Notes under the pieces: generated by a model
The model's database searches: none
What the model was told of the DNA's origin: nothing
What the model saw: the letters and a program-made list of their open reading frames with translations, nothing else
Source: CAZBSE01 sp964610385
GTDB taxonomy: Bacteria; Actinomycetota; Humimicrobiia; Humimicrobiales; Humimicrobiaceae
Assembly: GCA_964610385.1 (NCBI GenBank)
Contig: CAZSXW010000005.1
Location: 1 to 64,000 of the forward strand
Direction: 5' to 3'
DNA length: 64,000 bases
In this document: piece after piece, positions 15,232-24,948 of the stretch
Numbering within the stretch: the stretch's first letter is position 1
Layout: every line of letters begins with the position of its first letter
Program-made: the position numbers and the translations under genes

Positions 15232-16173
15232 TTATTGGTAAATAGTAAGGCTGTTGGGTGTGGTATGTGATAAAAAGACATTTGTGGATAGGGGTTCCAG
15301 ACCGTTATATACCTCGGTGGCCGTCTTTAGGTCATCACATAATGCAAATACGGTCGGTCCGCTTCCGGTCATCTGAGTGGCGACAGCTCCTAGTTCATAT
15401 GCCTTCTCTTTTAGCACCAGTATTTCGCTATCCTCGATGACTACCACTTCTTCCAGATCGTTTTTAAGCTTTTTAAAGAATTCGTAAAATCTCTTTTCAT
15501 TTATATTATCTACCAGTTCCCTGTGTATCGATTCTTTCTCTACTCCTACCAGGTCAAACTTTTCATATACGTCTCTGGAAAGAAATTTGGCGTTATTCGT
15601 GGCCAGTATTATCCAGTAAAAGGGCAGATGTGGCAGCTCGGAGAGTTTTTCTCCCCTGCCCTCCGCAAGAGTGGTACCCCCTCTTACACAGAAAGGAACA
15701 TCCGATCCCACTTCGGCCGCCAGCCGCATTAGGTCTGCAGCTTTTATATTAAGGTCAAACAGTTTGTTCAAAGCTACTATAGTCGCTGCCGCATTGGTAC
15801 TGCCACCTGCCAGGCCCGCACATACCGGAATATGCTTTTCTATATTTATCGTCACAGAGTACTTATCTCTCAGACCGTAATTATCCAGGATCTGTGCCGC
15901 TGCCTTGTGAACCAGATTTTTTTCATCAAGGGGGATGTCTTCGTTATTGCACGTTATATAGATACCGTTATTATTTTCTGAAACTTGTTTGCTTTTGCTT
16001 TTAAGGACTCTGAAGGTAAGCTCATCCGAAAGGCTTATGCTCTGCATTATTGATTTTATTTCATGAAAGCCGTCTGTCCTGCTGTTTTTTGAAACATTCA
16101 GATATAGATTTATTTTCCCGGAAGCCCTAAGTTTTAAAATATTTTTACCATCCATTCCGCTATATAATAACAT
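15232..16173 (-). CDS. ispE: 4-diphosphocytidyl-2-C-methyl-D-erythritol kinase
   Basis: A 313-residue GHMP kinase that phosphorylates CDP-methylerythritol in the non-mevalonate isoprenoid pathway. PVCAGLAGGSTNAAA is the ATP-binding GHMP motif and MTGSGPTVFAL the C-terminal one; SGKINLYLNV near the start matches the family's N terminus. Starts at 16173 or at the internal ATG at 16155 are both possible. It follows rsmA by 12 bp in the conserved order metG-tatD-rsmA-ispE. Confidence 0.94.
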   Translation of the reverse strand: MLLYSGMDGKNILKLRASGKINLYLNVSKNSRTDGFHEIKSIMQSISLSDELTFRVLKSKSKQVSENNNGIYITCNNEDIPLDEKNLVHKAAAQILDNYGLRDKYSVTINIEKHIPVCAGLAGGSTNAAATIVALNKLFDLNIKAADLMRLAAEVGSDVPFCVRGGTTLAEGRGEKLSELPHLPFYWIILATNNAKFLSRDVYEKFDLVGVEKESIHRELVDNINEKRFYEFFKKLKNDLEEVVVIEDSEILVLKEKAYELGAVATQMTGSGPTVFALCDDLKTATEVYNGLEPLSTNVFLSHTTPNSLTIYQ

Positions 16174-16185
16174 AAATACGATATA

Positions 16186-17058
16186 TTATATATTGCTAAG
16201 ATTCTTATATAAAAAAATATAATTTTCCAGGCTGAGCTCCTCCGCCCTGGTATTTTTATCTTGTCCCATTTCAGACAGCAATTTTATTATTATCTCCGAT
16301 TTATAGCAATATCCGGAATCTTTCTGAGCCAGCGAATTTACAAGTTTCTTTCTGCGGTGTGAAAAACACTTAGTCACCAAACCGAAGAAATCCTTAATAT
16401 TAAAATTTTCCCTGCTTAAGACCTTATCATCCTTCCTTGTCACTTCCACCACTGCGGAATCGACAAAAGGCCTGGGGATAAAACAATTTCGCGAAATCTG
16501 GAAGCAGAGTTTAAAATCAGCAAGAAAGCTCGTTTTTACAGTATAAGAACTGTAGTTTTTATCTCCAACTGATGCAAGCATCCTCAGGGCTATATCTTTC
16601 TGTATGGTTATAAACATCTTCTTTATATCCGGCGATTCCAGGAGTATCTTTAATACCAGCGGTGCAGCTATGTTGTAGGGGAGATTTGAAACTACTTTGT
16701 TTATGCCGAACTTTCTGGCCAGTTGGTTATAATCAAGCTTTAAGGCATCCAAACATATAAGCTCGATCTTTCCGTCGATGTTTTCCTTGAATATATCTTT
16801 AAATGCCCTTGCCAGCAGCTTATCTATTTCGATGCAGACCACTATTTTTGCCCTTGAGAGCAATATCTCGGTAAGACTGCCTATCCCGCTTCCGACTTCC
16901 AGTATAATGTCACTACTTCTTACATCTGCGCGCGATACTATCTTTTTTGCACTGTTCGTGTCAATCAGAAAGTTTTGCCCCAGTTTTTTATGTAGTTTTA
17001 TCCCATATCTGCTTAAAATCTCTTTAGTTCTACCGGGTGAGCTTATATAAGAATGCAT
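16186..17058 (-). CDS. rsmA: 16S rRNA dimethyladenosine transferase
   Basis: A 290-residue enzyme (KsgA) that dimethylates two adjacent adenines near the 3' end of 16S rRNA. ILEVGSGIGSLTEILL is the SAM-binding loop and NLPYNIAAPLV the catalytic motif. KLGQNFLID at the start is typical. Length is normal. It lies nine bases after tatD in an operon-like run. Confidence 0.95.
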   Translation of the reverse strand: MHSYISSPGRTKEILSRYGIKLHKKLGQNFLIDTNSAKKIVSRADVRSSDIILEVGSGIGSLTEILLSRAKIVVCIEIDKLLARAFKDIFKENIDGKIELICLDALKLDYNQLARKFGINKVVSNLPYNIAAPLVLKILLESPDIKKMFITIQKDIALRMLASVGDKNYSSYTVKTSFLADFKLCFQISRNCFIPRPFVDSAVVEVTRKDDKVLSRENFNIKDFFGLVTKCFSHRRKKLVNSLAQKDSGYCYKSEIIIKLLSEMGQDKNTRAEELSLENYIFLYKNLSNI

Positions 17059-17067
17059 TTTTTAAAT

Positions 17068-17895
17068 TTATTTTAATGAAAAGAAATCCTGTGCATTTCT
17101 GGAAGTGACTTCCGCTACTTCCTCGATGCTTAGATTTTTTACTTCTGCAATTTTCTGTGCCATATACTTGACATATCCGGGGTAATTTTCCCTGCCCCTC
17201 TCTGCCTGGGGGGCCAGGAAAGGCGAATCAGTCTCTATAAAAAGCCTCTCAATGGGCACCTCTTTTACAGTCTCCAGTAAGTCTACGGCATTGGGAAAAG
17301 TTATTACACCTGTAAAGGAGATATACAGGCCCAGATCAAGACACTCCTTGGCAAAACCGGTATCCCCTGAAAAGCAGTGCACAACAGCTCTAAAATTCTT
17401 CCGGTCTGAATATTTCTTTACGATATTAAGTGTCTGCTGGTGGGCATCCCTGTCATGGATTATTACCGGGATATCGTATTTTAAGGCAAGTTCTATATGA
17501 GATATAAAAGCCTCTTCCATTTCTTTGGCGGGGCTGAGATTCCGGTAAAAATCAAAACCTGTTTCGCCTACTGCCACTACCTTCTCAAATCTTTCACCGT
17601 CACTATCACATCCGTCTTCATCCCTGCCCTGTACAAGACATTCAAGGATTTCTTCTTCTTTTTTTCCGAAGTCTTTGGCATAGTGGGGATGGACGCCGAC
17701 ACTTGCAAAAACGCTCTTAAACTTCTTTGCAAATTCTACAGATTTTCTGCTGCCGCTGACGCTTGAACCCACATTTATTATATACTTTACACCTTCGCTT
17801 GCAGATTTGGAGACAGCTTCTTCGGGAGACATATTTTTAAGCATATCTATGTGAGCATGAGTATCTATAAAATACATAGTATCACTTATTCTCAT
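17068..17895 (-). CDS. tatD: TatD-family metal-dependent DNase
   Basis: A 275-residue TIM-barrel hydrolase. FIDTHAHID holds the first metal-binding histidines, VGETGFDFYR the glutamate, VIIHDRDA and VVHCFSG further histidines, and ETDSPFLAP the aspartate. Members are Mg2+-dependent 3'-5' nucleases. The longest frame overlaps metG by 14 bases; the ATG at 17877 (MYFIDTHAHID) avoids this and fits family N termini as well. Confidence 0.93.
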   Translation of the reverse strand: MRISDTMYFIDTHAHIDMLKNMSPEEAVSKSASEGVKYIINVGSSVSGSRKSVEFAKKFKSVFASVGVHPHYAKDFGKKEEEILECLVQGRDEDGCDSDGERFEKVVAVGETGFDFYRNLSPAKEMEEAFISHIELALKYDIPVIIHDRDAHQQTLNIVKKYSDRKNFRAVVHCFSGDTGFAKECLDLGLYISFTGVITFPNAVDLLETVKEVPIERLFIETDSPFLAPQAERGRENYPGYVKYMAQKIAEVKNLSIEEVAEVTSRNAQDFFSLK

Positions 17896-19420
17896 CTATT
17901 CTGGGAAACAGTATTTCTCTTTTACCTATCTTTGTTCCGCCTTCGAACCTGCCCCAGACTCCGTCACTCTCAATTGTCACACTGGAAATATTCTGGTCTA
18001 TTCCAAGCTGAGAAAATATTTTCTGGCAGGTTGAAGGCATGAAGGGTATTAAAATAACAGCCGACAGCCTGATGACTTCTATTACTTCATATAATACCCC
18101 GTCCAGTTTCTTCAGGTCATCACCACTTCCGCTTTTTACCAGGTTCCAGGGCTGGCTGTCCTCAATATGTTTATTAGCCGCATTTATGAACTCCCATACC
18201 TTTATAAGATATTCAGAGAATTTGAAGCTTTTTATGCACCCTGCCGCTTCTTTTTTTACTTCATCCCATTTTTTCTCAAAGGCGGGACTGGAGACTTTTT
18301 CGGGTATTATCCCGCTTTTGTATTTATCTATCATGGCCAGTGTCCTGGAAACCAGATTTCCGATGTCATTGCTGAGATCCGAATTATATCTTCTTATAAA
18401 AGCGCCATCTGCAAAAGATCCGTCCTGCCCGAAAGATATTTCCCTGGTCAGAAAGTACCTTATTCCATCCACCCCATATTTATCCGACAGTTCATCGGGA
18501 TCCAGGATAATGCCCTTTGATTTGGACAATTTTTCACTTCCGCTAAGAAGCCAGCCGTGTACCACAATATGCTCCGGAAGTTTAATCCCCAGCGACATAA
18601 GCATGGCAGGCCAGATCAAAGCATGGAACTTTAAAATATCCTTTCCTATATGATGCTGCCCGGCAGGCCAGTACTTGTCAAATAGGTCCTGGTTACCGCT
18701 GCTGTATCCTAGTGCCGAAATATAATTGATAAGAGCATCCACCCATACATAACAATAATGACCGGAATCAAAGGGCAGGGGGATCCCCCACTTTACCGCA
18801 GTCCTGGAAATGCTTATATCCTTAAGCCCCTGCTTTAGAATACCCAATACCTCGTTCTTCCTAGTCTCCGGGATTATAAAATCCGGTTTTTCTTCAATAT
18901 GCTTCATTAACCTGTCTTCGTATTCGGACAGCTTGAAGAAATAATTTTCTTCTTTTACCTCCTCTACTTCTCTGCCGCACTGTGGGCACTTTCCATCCAC
19001 CAGCTGGGAATCCAGCAGAAATGTCTCGCAGGGGGTGCAGTATTTACCTTCGTATACGCTCTTATACAGATCGCCGTTGTCTTTTAATCTGGTAAGTATG
19101 TTCTGGACTATCTTCTCATGCCCGCTGTCGGTAGTCCTTATATAACTGTCATTACTGATGTCATACAGCTTCAGAAGCCTTTTCATATCCTCGACCATTC
19201 CGTCCACATATACCTGCGGGGAGATTCCCTTCTCCTGCGCACTCTTGTTTATCTTTTGGCCGTGCTCGTCGGAACCTGTCAGGAAAAAAGTATCCTTTCC
19301 CATAGCCCGGTTAAATCTTGCCACCACATCGGTAAGTATGAATTCATATATCTGCCCCAGATGAAGTTTTGCGTTCATATATGGGATTGCTGTCGTTATG
19401 TAAAAAGTTTCTCTGGCCAT
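17882..19420 (-). CDS. metG: Methionyl-tRNA synthetase
   Basis: A 512-residue class I synthetase. The HIGH-type motif is HLGQ (H20), the KMSKS motif is KLSKSKG. One zinc-knuckle with CTPC and CPQC is present in the connective peptide (about residues 126-150). The C-terminal tRNA-binding/dimerisation domain of longer MetRS proteins is absent, as in many short forms. It follows rsmI by 12 bp. Confidence 0.96.
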   Translation of the reverse strand: MARETFYITTAIPYMNAKLHLGQIYEFILTDVVARFNRAMGKDTFFLTGSDEHGQKINKSAQEKGISPQVYVDGMVEDMKRLLKLYDISNDSYIRTTDSGHEKIVQNILTRLKDNGDLYKSVYEGKYCTPCETFLLDSQLVDGKCPQCGREVEEVKEENYFFKLSEYEDRLMKHIEEKPDFIIPETRKNEVLGILKQGLKDISISRTAVKWGIPLPFDSGHYCYVWVDALINYISALGYSSGNQDLFDKYWPAGQHHIGKDILKFHALIWPAMLMSLGIKLPEHIVVHGWLLSGSEKLSKSKGIILDPDELSDKYGVDGIRYFLTREISFGQDGSFADGAFIRRYNSDLSNDIGNLVSRTLAMIDKYKSGIIPEKVSSPAFEKKWDEVKKEAAGCIKSFKFSEYLIKVWEFINAANKHIEDSQPWNLVKSGSGDDLKKLDGVLYEVIEVIRLSAVILIPFMPSTCQKIFSQLGIDQNISSVTIESDGVWGRFEGGTKIGKREILFPRIDENK

Positions 19421-19432
19421 ATATCCTCTGCC

Positions 19433-20278
19433 TTAAATTTTCGTTGCAATATTATACAATTTTTGTTTACCTATGTCATACCTGGACAGCACAATCTTTA
19501 GGGCACTTTTTTTGGATATGCCCTGCTTGAGTAGGCTCACTAGTTCTCTTTTTATATCATCTTCGTTAAAACCTCTGATAAGCTCTTTTTTATACCCATC
19601 TACCACCAGGACCACCTCGCCTTTTACTCTTTTTCGCTTTATCTTAACAGAGATCTCACTTAATTTTCCCCTTATCGTCTCCTCATATATTTTGGAAATC
19701 TCTCTAACCAGACCCGCCTTCCTGTCGCCGAGTCTTTCCAAAAGCTCGCCTATAAGAGTTTCTATCCTTTTGGGTGATTCGTAGAATATGATGGTGCAGG
19801 GTACTGTTGCAAGTTCCAGAATCCTGCTTTTTCTTTTTGCTCTCGATTTTGGAAGAAATCCCACAAATAAAAAACAATCCGTAGGCAGGCCTGAAAGGAC
19901 CAGGGCACTTATTGCTGCATTGGGACCGGGTATCACAGCAAGCGGGATGTCTTCTTCTATACACCTGTTTATTACCTTAAACCCCGGATCCTGAATCGCA
20001 GGTGTGCCTGATTCCGAGACCATGGCAACATTAAGGCCTGCTTTTAACCTGTCTATAAGGTAATCTATCCGGCTTTCTTTGCTGAAATCATGATAGCTTA
20101 CCATATCCTTACCCCGGATATTATATTTCCGGAGTAGTTTTTTTGCCGTCCTGGTGTCTTCCGCAGCAATAAGATCCACTTCGCCCAGTATTCTTATAAG
20201 CCTGAAGCTGGCATCCTCCAGATTTCCTATCGGAGTGGAACAAATAAAAAGAGTCCCCTTTATATTTCCCCCTGTCAA
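19433..20278 (-). CDS. rsmI: 16S rRNA (cytidine-2'-O) methyltransferase
   Basis: A 281-residue member of the tetrapyrrole-methylase fold. GTLFICSTPIGNLED at the start, AEDTRTAKKLL, SESGTPAIQDPG and PGPNAAISALVLSGLP are the typical blocks. It methylates the ribose of C1402 in 16S rRNA. First in the run rsmI-metG-tatD-rsmA-ispE; rubrerythrin lies 13 bp before it, so the operon may be longer. Confidence 0.95.
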   Translation of the reverse strand: MTGGNIKGTLFICSTPIGNLEDASFRLIRILGEVDLIAAEDTRTAKKLLRKYNIRGKDMVSYHDFSKESRIDYLIDRLKAGLNVAMVSESGTPAIQDPGFKVINRCIEEDIPLAVIPGPNAAISALVLSGLPTDCFLFVGFLPKSRAKRKSRILELATVPCTIIFYESPKRIETLIGELLERLGDRKAGLVREISKIYEETIRGKLSEISVKIKRKRVKGEVVLVVDGYKKELIRGFNEDDIKRELVSLLKQGISKKSALKIVLSRYDIGKQKLYNIATKI

Positions 20279-20291
20279 TAAATTCCAAATC

Positions 20292-20789
20292 TTACCTTAT
20301 TTCCTTGAACATCTCCCTTGGATTTCCGCAGATGGGGCACTTGTCCGGCGCTTCACCCTCTACGGTATTTCCGCATACCTGGCACACGAATATCGGAGTA
20401 TCGGGATTTTCTCCAAGATTGTCCAGATATTTCTTATATAATTCAGCATGGATCTTCTCGACTTTATTGGCGAAAATAAAACTCATCTTTGCTTCATCTT
20501 CATTTTCATTTTTGGCATCCTCGATCATTCCGGGATACATTTTCTCAAATTCAAACGTCTCTCCGCCTACTGCCTCTTTCAAGTTTTCTTCCGTAGATTT
20601 CACTCCACCCATCGCCTTCAGGTGATTGTGAGCATGCACGGTTTCCGCATCTGCGGCAGCTTCAAAAAGTCTTGCCTCCTGAAAATATCCATCCTGTCTG
20701 GCTTTCTTTGCAAAAGCAAGATACTTCCTGTTTGCCTGCGATTCGCCCGCAAAAGCATCTTCAAGATTTTTAGAAGTTTTATTACCCAT
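20292..20789 (-). CDS. rbr: Rubrerythrin
   Basis: A 165-residue non-haem iron peroxidase. The N-terminal ferritin-like four-helix domain holds the di-iron ligands (FAGESQANRKYL, EAAADAETVHAHNH, and FIFANKVEKIHAELY). The C-terminal rubredoxin domain has CQVCGN and CPICGNP. It reduces hydrogen peroxide in anaerobes. It overlaps the PerR-like gene by eight bases, so the two are co-transcribed and likely induced by peroxide. Confidence 0.95.
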   Translation of the reverse strand: MGNKTSKNLEDAFAGESQANRKYLAFAKKARQDGYFQEARLFEAAADAETVHAHNHLKAMGGVKSTEENLKEAVGGETFEFEKMYPGMIEDAKNENEDEAKMSFIFANKVEKIHAELYKKYLDNLGENPDTPIFVCQVCGNTVEGEAPDKCPICGNPREMFKEIR

Positions 20790-21234
20790 TATTTATCCCC
20801 TTTCCTGTATTTTTATTTAAACCCTCCATTTTTTTACATTTATCACATATTCCTTCAAAAATAACTTTTGAGTCCAGCACATCAAACCTTTTAGAAATAC
20901 TCTCCGGGATATTTATGTTGGAAGGACTGTCATAAACATCTATTATGTTATCACACTTTATACATCTGAAATGGTCATGTTTTTTTATGTCACCATCAAA
21001 TCTCTTCGGCTCGCCGGGTATGGTCAGTATAACGGCCGCCCCTATTTTAGAGAAGGTAAGCAGAGTTCTGTAAACCGTATCAAAAGAAATAGTGGGAAAT
21101 GTTTCCTTTACTTTTTTATATAGAGCCTCTGCACTGGGATGGTCTTTTGATTCTACAAGTTCTTTGTATATCAGGCTTCTCTGCGGCGTAATCCTTAAAT
21201 TGTTTTTTCTGCATAACTTTATGAAAAATTCCAT
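20782..21234 (-). CDS. Fur-family regulator, PerR-like
   Basis: A 150-residue Fur-fold repressor. The N-terminal winged helix (LRITPQRSLIYKELVES, SFDTVYRTLLTF) is followed by HDHFRCIKCDNIIDV. CIKC and a C-terminal CDKCK make the structural zinc site. The direct coupling to rubrerythrin favours a PerR role (peroxide sensing) over iron regulation. The intergenic region to the channel gene (21235-21319) is very A+T rich and could hold its operator; I could not fix a box. Confidence 0.85.
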   Translation of the reverse strand: MEFFIKLCRKNNLRITPQRSLIYKELVESKDHPSAEALYKKVKETFPTISFDTVYRTLLTFSKIGAAVILTIPGEPKRFDGDIKKHDHFRCIKCDNIIDVYDSPSNINIPESISKRFDVLDSKVIFEGICDKCKKMEGLNKNTGKGINNG

Positions 21235-21319
21235 AATCTTAATTAAATTTTTAAATAGTTATTATTATTATATAATATTAATTATTACTAGTCAAATTAA
21301 AACAGAACTTGAAAAAATA

Positions 21320-22363
21320 ATGATATTAGGTCAGAATTTGAATATGAAATTTAAAAATCTACCCCATTTCCCTAAAAGGATCATAATATCGATAATCATA
21401 CTGATTACAGTGTATCTCCTCGGCTCCCTTGGATATATGATAATCGAAGATATGGGCTTTTTAGACTCGATTTTTATGACCACCATTACCATAACCACCG
21501 TTGGTTATGGGTTAGTTAAAGAGCTGTCAGCTGCAGGGACCATATTTACCATTATACTTATTGTAGTCGGTACCGGTACGGCAGCTTATATTTTAATCAG
21601 TTTAGCTGACTTTATACTCAGTGAATTTTTATTAGGAAGAATTGAAAAAAGAAGGAAGATAAAAATGATATCAAAGCTAAAAAATCATTACATAATATGC
21701 GGACTGGGAAGAGTCGGGCTGGAAATAGCAAATGAATTAGCAGCCAATAAAATTGAATTTATAGCAGTAGACCATGCTGATGAACCTATTGAGACAGCCA
21801 GGCGAAACAACTGGCTGTATATCCAGGGAGATGCATCAAACGATGAGACACTGCTGGAAACACAGATAACCAGAGCCAGAGGTCTGTTTGCAGCACTGGA
21901 TACCGATTCGGAAAACGTCTATGTCACCCTGTCTGCTAAATCTCTCAATCCATCCATATTCATTGTAGCTAGGGCGACCGTTTTTGAGACTGTCAGTAAA
22001 TTGGAAAAGGCCGGAGCTGACAGGGTAGTCTCACCTCAGATAATCGGAGGAAGAAGAATGGCTGCCATGGCGCTGCAGCCTTCAGTATGTGATTTTCTGG
22101 ACACCATAATGCAAACAGAGGAAACCGAGATCAAGCTTGCAGAAATAGAGGTTCAGCCGAAAAGCAGGATCGACGGCTTTACCATAAGGGAATCCGGGGA
22201 AAAATATGGTATCGAAGCTCTGATAATATCTGTAATCGAAAAAGGAGAGAAGATCTCTGTAAAAAAGGCCAGTGGAAATACAGATATGAAAGCCGGACAT
22301 AAAATAATTGCCATTGGGACAAGCAGCCAGATAAAAAGACTTACGGAGCTGGCAGTAAGCTGA
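21320..22363 (+). CDS. Potassium channel with TrkA-N/TrkA-C (RCK) domains
   Basis: A 347-residue protein. Two membrane segments flank the selectivity filter ITITTVGYG. They are followed by an RCK domain with the NAD-binding loop YIICGLGRVGLEIANEL, and a TrkA-C domain from about residue 260. This is the layout of Kch/MthK-type ligand-gated potassium channels. The open frame extends upstream to 21092 over the PerR-like gene, but that part is not family-like. Start at 21320 or at the ATG at 21344. Confidence 0.88.
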   Translation: MILGQNLNMKFKNLPHFPKRIIISIIILITVYLLGSLGYMIIEDMGFLDSIFMTTITITTVGYGLVKELSAAGTIFTIILIVVGTGTAAYILISLADFILSEFLLGRIEKRRKIKMISKLKNHYIICGLGRVGLEIANELAANKIEFIAVDHADEPIETARRNNWLYIQGDASNDETLLETQITRARGLFAALDTDSENVYVTLSAKSLNPSIFIVARATVFETVSKLEKAGADRVVSPQIIGGRRMAAMALQPSVCDFLDTIMQTEETEIKLAEIEVQPKSRIDGFTIRESGEKYGIEALIISVIEKGEKISVKKASGNTDMKAGHKIIAIGTSSQIKRLTELAVS

Positions 22364-22429
22364 TCCTTTAATGTCAATTGCAATATTTTCAGCTCTCCGC
22401 AATAAAAAACATTATTGCTTGAGGTGATA

Positions 22430-23650
22430 ATGGACATAGAAAAATTAGAAAGATACAAATCCGAGGTAGAAACCGAAATAAAGACAAATATTCTGCCATT
22501 CTGGGCCAATAAAACACCGGATGAAGAAAACGGTGGATTCTACGGTCTGGTCATGAATGATCTGACCGTGGATCCGTCTGCACCAAAAGGATCGGTACTA
22601 TGTTCGAGAATCTTATGGACTTTTTCCTGTGCTTATGCCGTTTATGGAGACCATCTTTACCTGGACCGTGCCGGCCGGGCTTATAAATATCTTACTGATC
22701 ATTTTTTAGATGATAGATTTGGCGGAGTTTACTGGAAAACAGACAACAGGGGAAATCCTATTGAGACAAAAAAGCAGATATATGCCCAGGCTTTTGCAGT
22801 ATATGCCCTGACGGAATTCTACCGGGCATCAGGTTCCGCCGAAGCCCTGAACCTTACAAAAGACATTTATTATAAAATAGAAAAATTCGGCTTCGAAAAG
22901 GAGTACGGGGGCTATTATGACGCATGTAACCGCGATTGGTCTTTGGCTGGAGACATGCGGCTTGGCGAAGGCGATATGAATGCTCCCAAGACAATGAACA
23001 CATGCCTCCATATTTTAGAGGCATACACAAACCTCCTCCGAAACTGGGATGATCAAAACCTTCGCGACCAGTTAAAGAATTTAATAACAGTGACTGCCAG
23101 ACATATTATCGATTCCTCAAGCTATCACTTTAAACTATTCTTCAATGAAAAGTGGGAGGTACTTTCCGATAATGTCTCCTATGGTCATGACATAGAGGGA
23201 AGCTGGCTTCTGGTGGAGGCGGCAGAATTTTTAGGAGAAGAGTCTGTTCTAAAAGATATAAAAAATACCGCCATAAAAATGGCAGATGCTGTTTATAGAG
23301 AAGGTGTTGCCCCCGATGGAGGTTTATGGTATGAGGGAGACTCAAAGGGCGTAACCAATTTCAACAGTGATTGGTGGCCGCAGGCAGAAGCAATGGTGGG
23401 CTTTCTAAATGCATATCAAATAAGCAAAAAAGAAGAGTTTTTAAAAGCTTCACTAAACAGCTGGAACTTTATAAAAAAGTATATTATTGACAGGCGTTAT
23501 GGAGGCTGGTTCTCGTCCGTTGATAAAAAAAGAAATGTGAATGAGAAACTGGAAAAGGTCGGCATATGGAAATGCCCCTACCATAATGCGCGTGCCTGTA
23601 TAGAGGTAAGTAAAAGGCTTAATAGAATAATAAATGATCAAAAATTTTAA
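22430..23650 (+). CDS. AGE-family epimerase, cellobiose 2-epimerase-like
   Basis: A 406-residue alpha/alpha-barrel enzyme. ILPFWANKTPDEENGGFYG at the start, SRILWTFSCAY, RFGGVYW, SYGHDIEGSWLL and WWPQAEAMVGF are shared with cellobiose 2-epimerases, which turn the reducing glucose (or mannose) of a beta-1,4-linked disaccharide into its 2-epimer. GAGGTGAT directly before the ATG at 22430 fixes the start. The next gene is a GH130 phosphorylase, so the likely substrate is mannobiose, converted to mannosyl-glucose. Confidence 0.87.
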   Translation: MDIEKLERYKSEVETEIKTNILPFWANKTPDEENGGFYGLVMNDLTVDPSAPKGSVLCSRILWTFSCAYAVYGDHLYLDRAGRAYKYLTDHFLDDRFGGVYWKTDNRGNPIETKKQIYAQAFAVYALTEFYRASGSAEALNLTKDIYYKIEKFGFEKEYGGYYDACNRDWSLAGDMRLGEGDMNAPKTMNTCLHILEAYTNLLRNWDDQNLRDQLKNLITVTARHIIDSSSYHFKLFFNEKWEVLSDNVSYGHDIEGSWLLVEAAEFLGEESVLKDIKNTAIKMADAVYREGVAPDGGLWYEGDSKGVTNFNSDWWPQAEAMVGFLNAYQISKKEEFLKASLNSWNFIKKYIIDRRYGGWFSSVDKKRNVNEKLEKVGIWKCPYHNARACIEVSKRLNRIINDQKF

Positions 23651-23682
23651 ATTTAAAATCAGCAGTAAGGAGGTCAATAAAT

Positions 23683-24669
23683 ATGAGCAGGCAAACAATC
23701 TTAGGCCCTGCGTTAACCAATATTCCCTGGGAAGAAAAACCAAAAGGTCATAGATATACGGTTTGGCGATACAGCCAAAACCCTATTATACCAAGGGATC
23801 TTATACCATCATCCAACAGTATCTTTAACAGTGCCGTAGTACCGTTCAATGGAGAATTTGCGGGAATCTTCCGGTGCGATGACAGGAGACGTGCACAGCA
23901 GCTTTACTGCGGCCTAAGCCGGGACGGCATAAACTGGAAATTAGAAAACAAACGTATATCGTTTATCTGTGATGATCCCGAAATAGGTAATTTTGTATAT
24001 GGTTACGACCCGCGGGTATGCTGGATAGAAGACAGATACTATATTACCTGGTGCAACTATTATTACGGACCTACAATAGGTATGGGGTATACATATGATT
24101 TCAAGAAATTCTACCAGATGGAAAATGCATTCCTTCCATTCAACAGGAACGGAGTATTGTTCCCCAGGAAAATAAAAGATAGATATGCCATGCTGAGCCG
24201 TCCAAGTGACAACGGCCATACGCCGTTTGGCGATATCTTTTATAGTGAAAGCTCCGACATGTGTTATTGGGGCAGACACCGCCATGTCATGTCAACTACT
24301 TATGGATGGCAGGCCACCAAAGTAGGAGCAGGACCGACACCGATTGAGACTGCGGAGGGCTGGCTTCTCATATATCACGGCGTTTTGACCTCATGCAATG
24401 GGTTTGTATATAGTATGGGTGCTGCGCTTCTTGATATTGACAGGCCGTGGAAAGTCCTTTACAGGACCGAACCTTATCTGCTTTCACCACAAAAAACATA
24501 CGAGTGTGTAGGAGATACTCCAAACGTGGTATTCCCGTGTGCCGCGCTTTGTGATGCATCCACGGGACGCATTGCGATTTATTACGGGGCTGCCGATACA
24601 GTGACCTGTCTTGCCTTTACACAGGTCGATGAACTTATCGACTTCATCAAGTCAAATTCAAAAATATAA
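23683..24669 (+). CDS. GH130 beta-1,4-mannoside phosphorylase
   Basis: A 328-residue five-bladed propeller enzyme. NSAVVPFNGEFAGIFRCDD, YGYDPRVCWIEDRYYITWCN in pieces, and GAGPTPIETAEGWLLIYHG are the GH130 blocks; the aspartate in YGYDPR region is the usual acid. Members phosphorolyse mannosyl-glucose or mannooligosaccharides to mannose 1-phosphate. AAGGAGG lies ten bases before the ATG. It forms an operon with the epimerase 32 bp upstream. Which GH130 subfamily it belongs to I could not settle. Confidence 0.9.
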   Translation: MSRQTILGPALTNIPWEEKPKGHRYTVWRYSQNPIIPRDLIPSSNSIFNSAVVPFNGEFAGIFRCDDRRRAQQLYCGLSRDGINWKLENKRISFICDDPEIGNFVYGYDPRVCWIEDRYYITWCNYYYGPTIGMGYTYDFKKFYQMENAFLPFNRNGVLFPRKIKDRYAMLSRPSDNGHTPFGDIFYSESSDMCYWGRHRHVMSTTYGWQATKVGAGPTPIETAEGWLLIYHGVLTSCNGFVYSMGAALLDIDRPWKVLYRTEPYLLSPQKTYECVGDTPNVVFPCAALCDASTGRIAIYYGAADTVTCLAFTQVDELIDFIKSNSKI

Positions 24670-24678
24670 CTTAAATAC

Positions 24679-24754
24679 TGGTGGCGAGACGCAGAATCGA
24701 ACTGCGGACACATGGATTTTCAGTCCACTGCTCTACCAACTGAGCTATCTCGCC
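24679..24754 (-). tRNA. tRNA-Phe (GAA)
   Basis: Acceptor GGCGAGA/TCTCGCC, discriminator A, encoded CCA, anticodon loop CTGAAAA. Last of five tRNAs transcribed leftwards. Confidence 0.96.
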
Positions 24755-24770
24755 AACCCGTAATCAAGAC

Positions 24771-24847
24771 TGGCGGAGCTGACGGGATTTGAACCCGCGA
24801 TCTCATGCGTGACAGGCATGTGTCCTAAACCGCTAGACGACAGCTCC
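24771..24847 (-). tRNA. tRNA-Asp (GUC)
   Basis: Acceptor GGAGCTG/CAGCTCC, discriminator G, encoded CCA, anticodon loop CTGTCAC. Confidence 0.96.
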
Positions 24848-24864
24848 GCTTAATCGATAATATA

Positions 24865-24940
24865 TGGTGGGCGTTGCAGGGATTGAACCTGCGACCCCCT
24901 GCTTGTAAGGCAGGTGCTCTCCCAGCTGAGCTAAACGCCC
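24865..24940 (-). tRNA. tRNA-Val (UAC)
   Basis: Acceptor GGGCGTT/AACGCCC, discriminator A, encoded CCA, anticodon loop CTTACAA. Confidence 0.96.
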
Positions 24941-24948
24941 ATATTCAA

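Noticed and set aside
21092..21319. Extension of the potassium channel frame to 21092
   Set aside because: The extra residues lie over the divergent PerR-like gene and do not resemble channel N termini.
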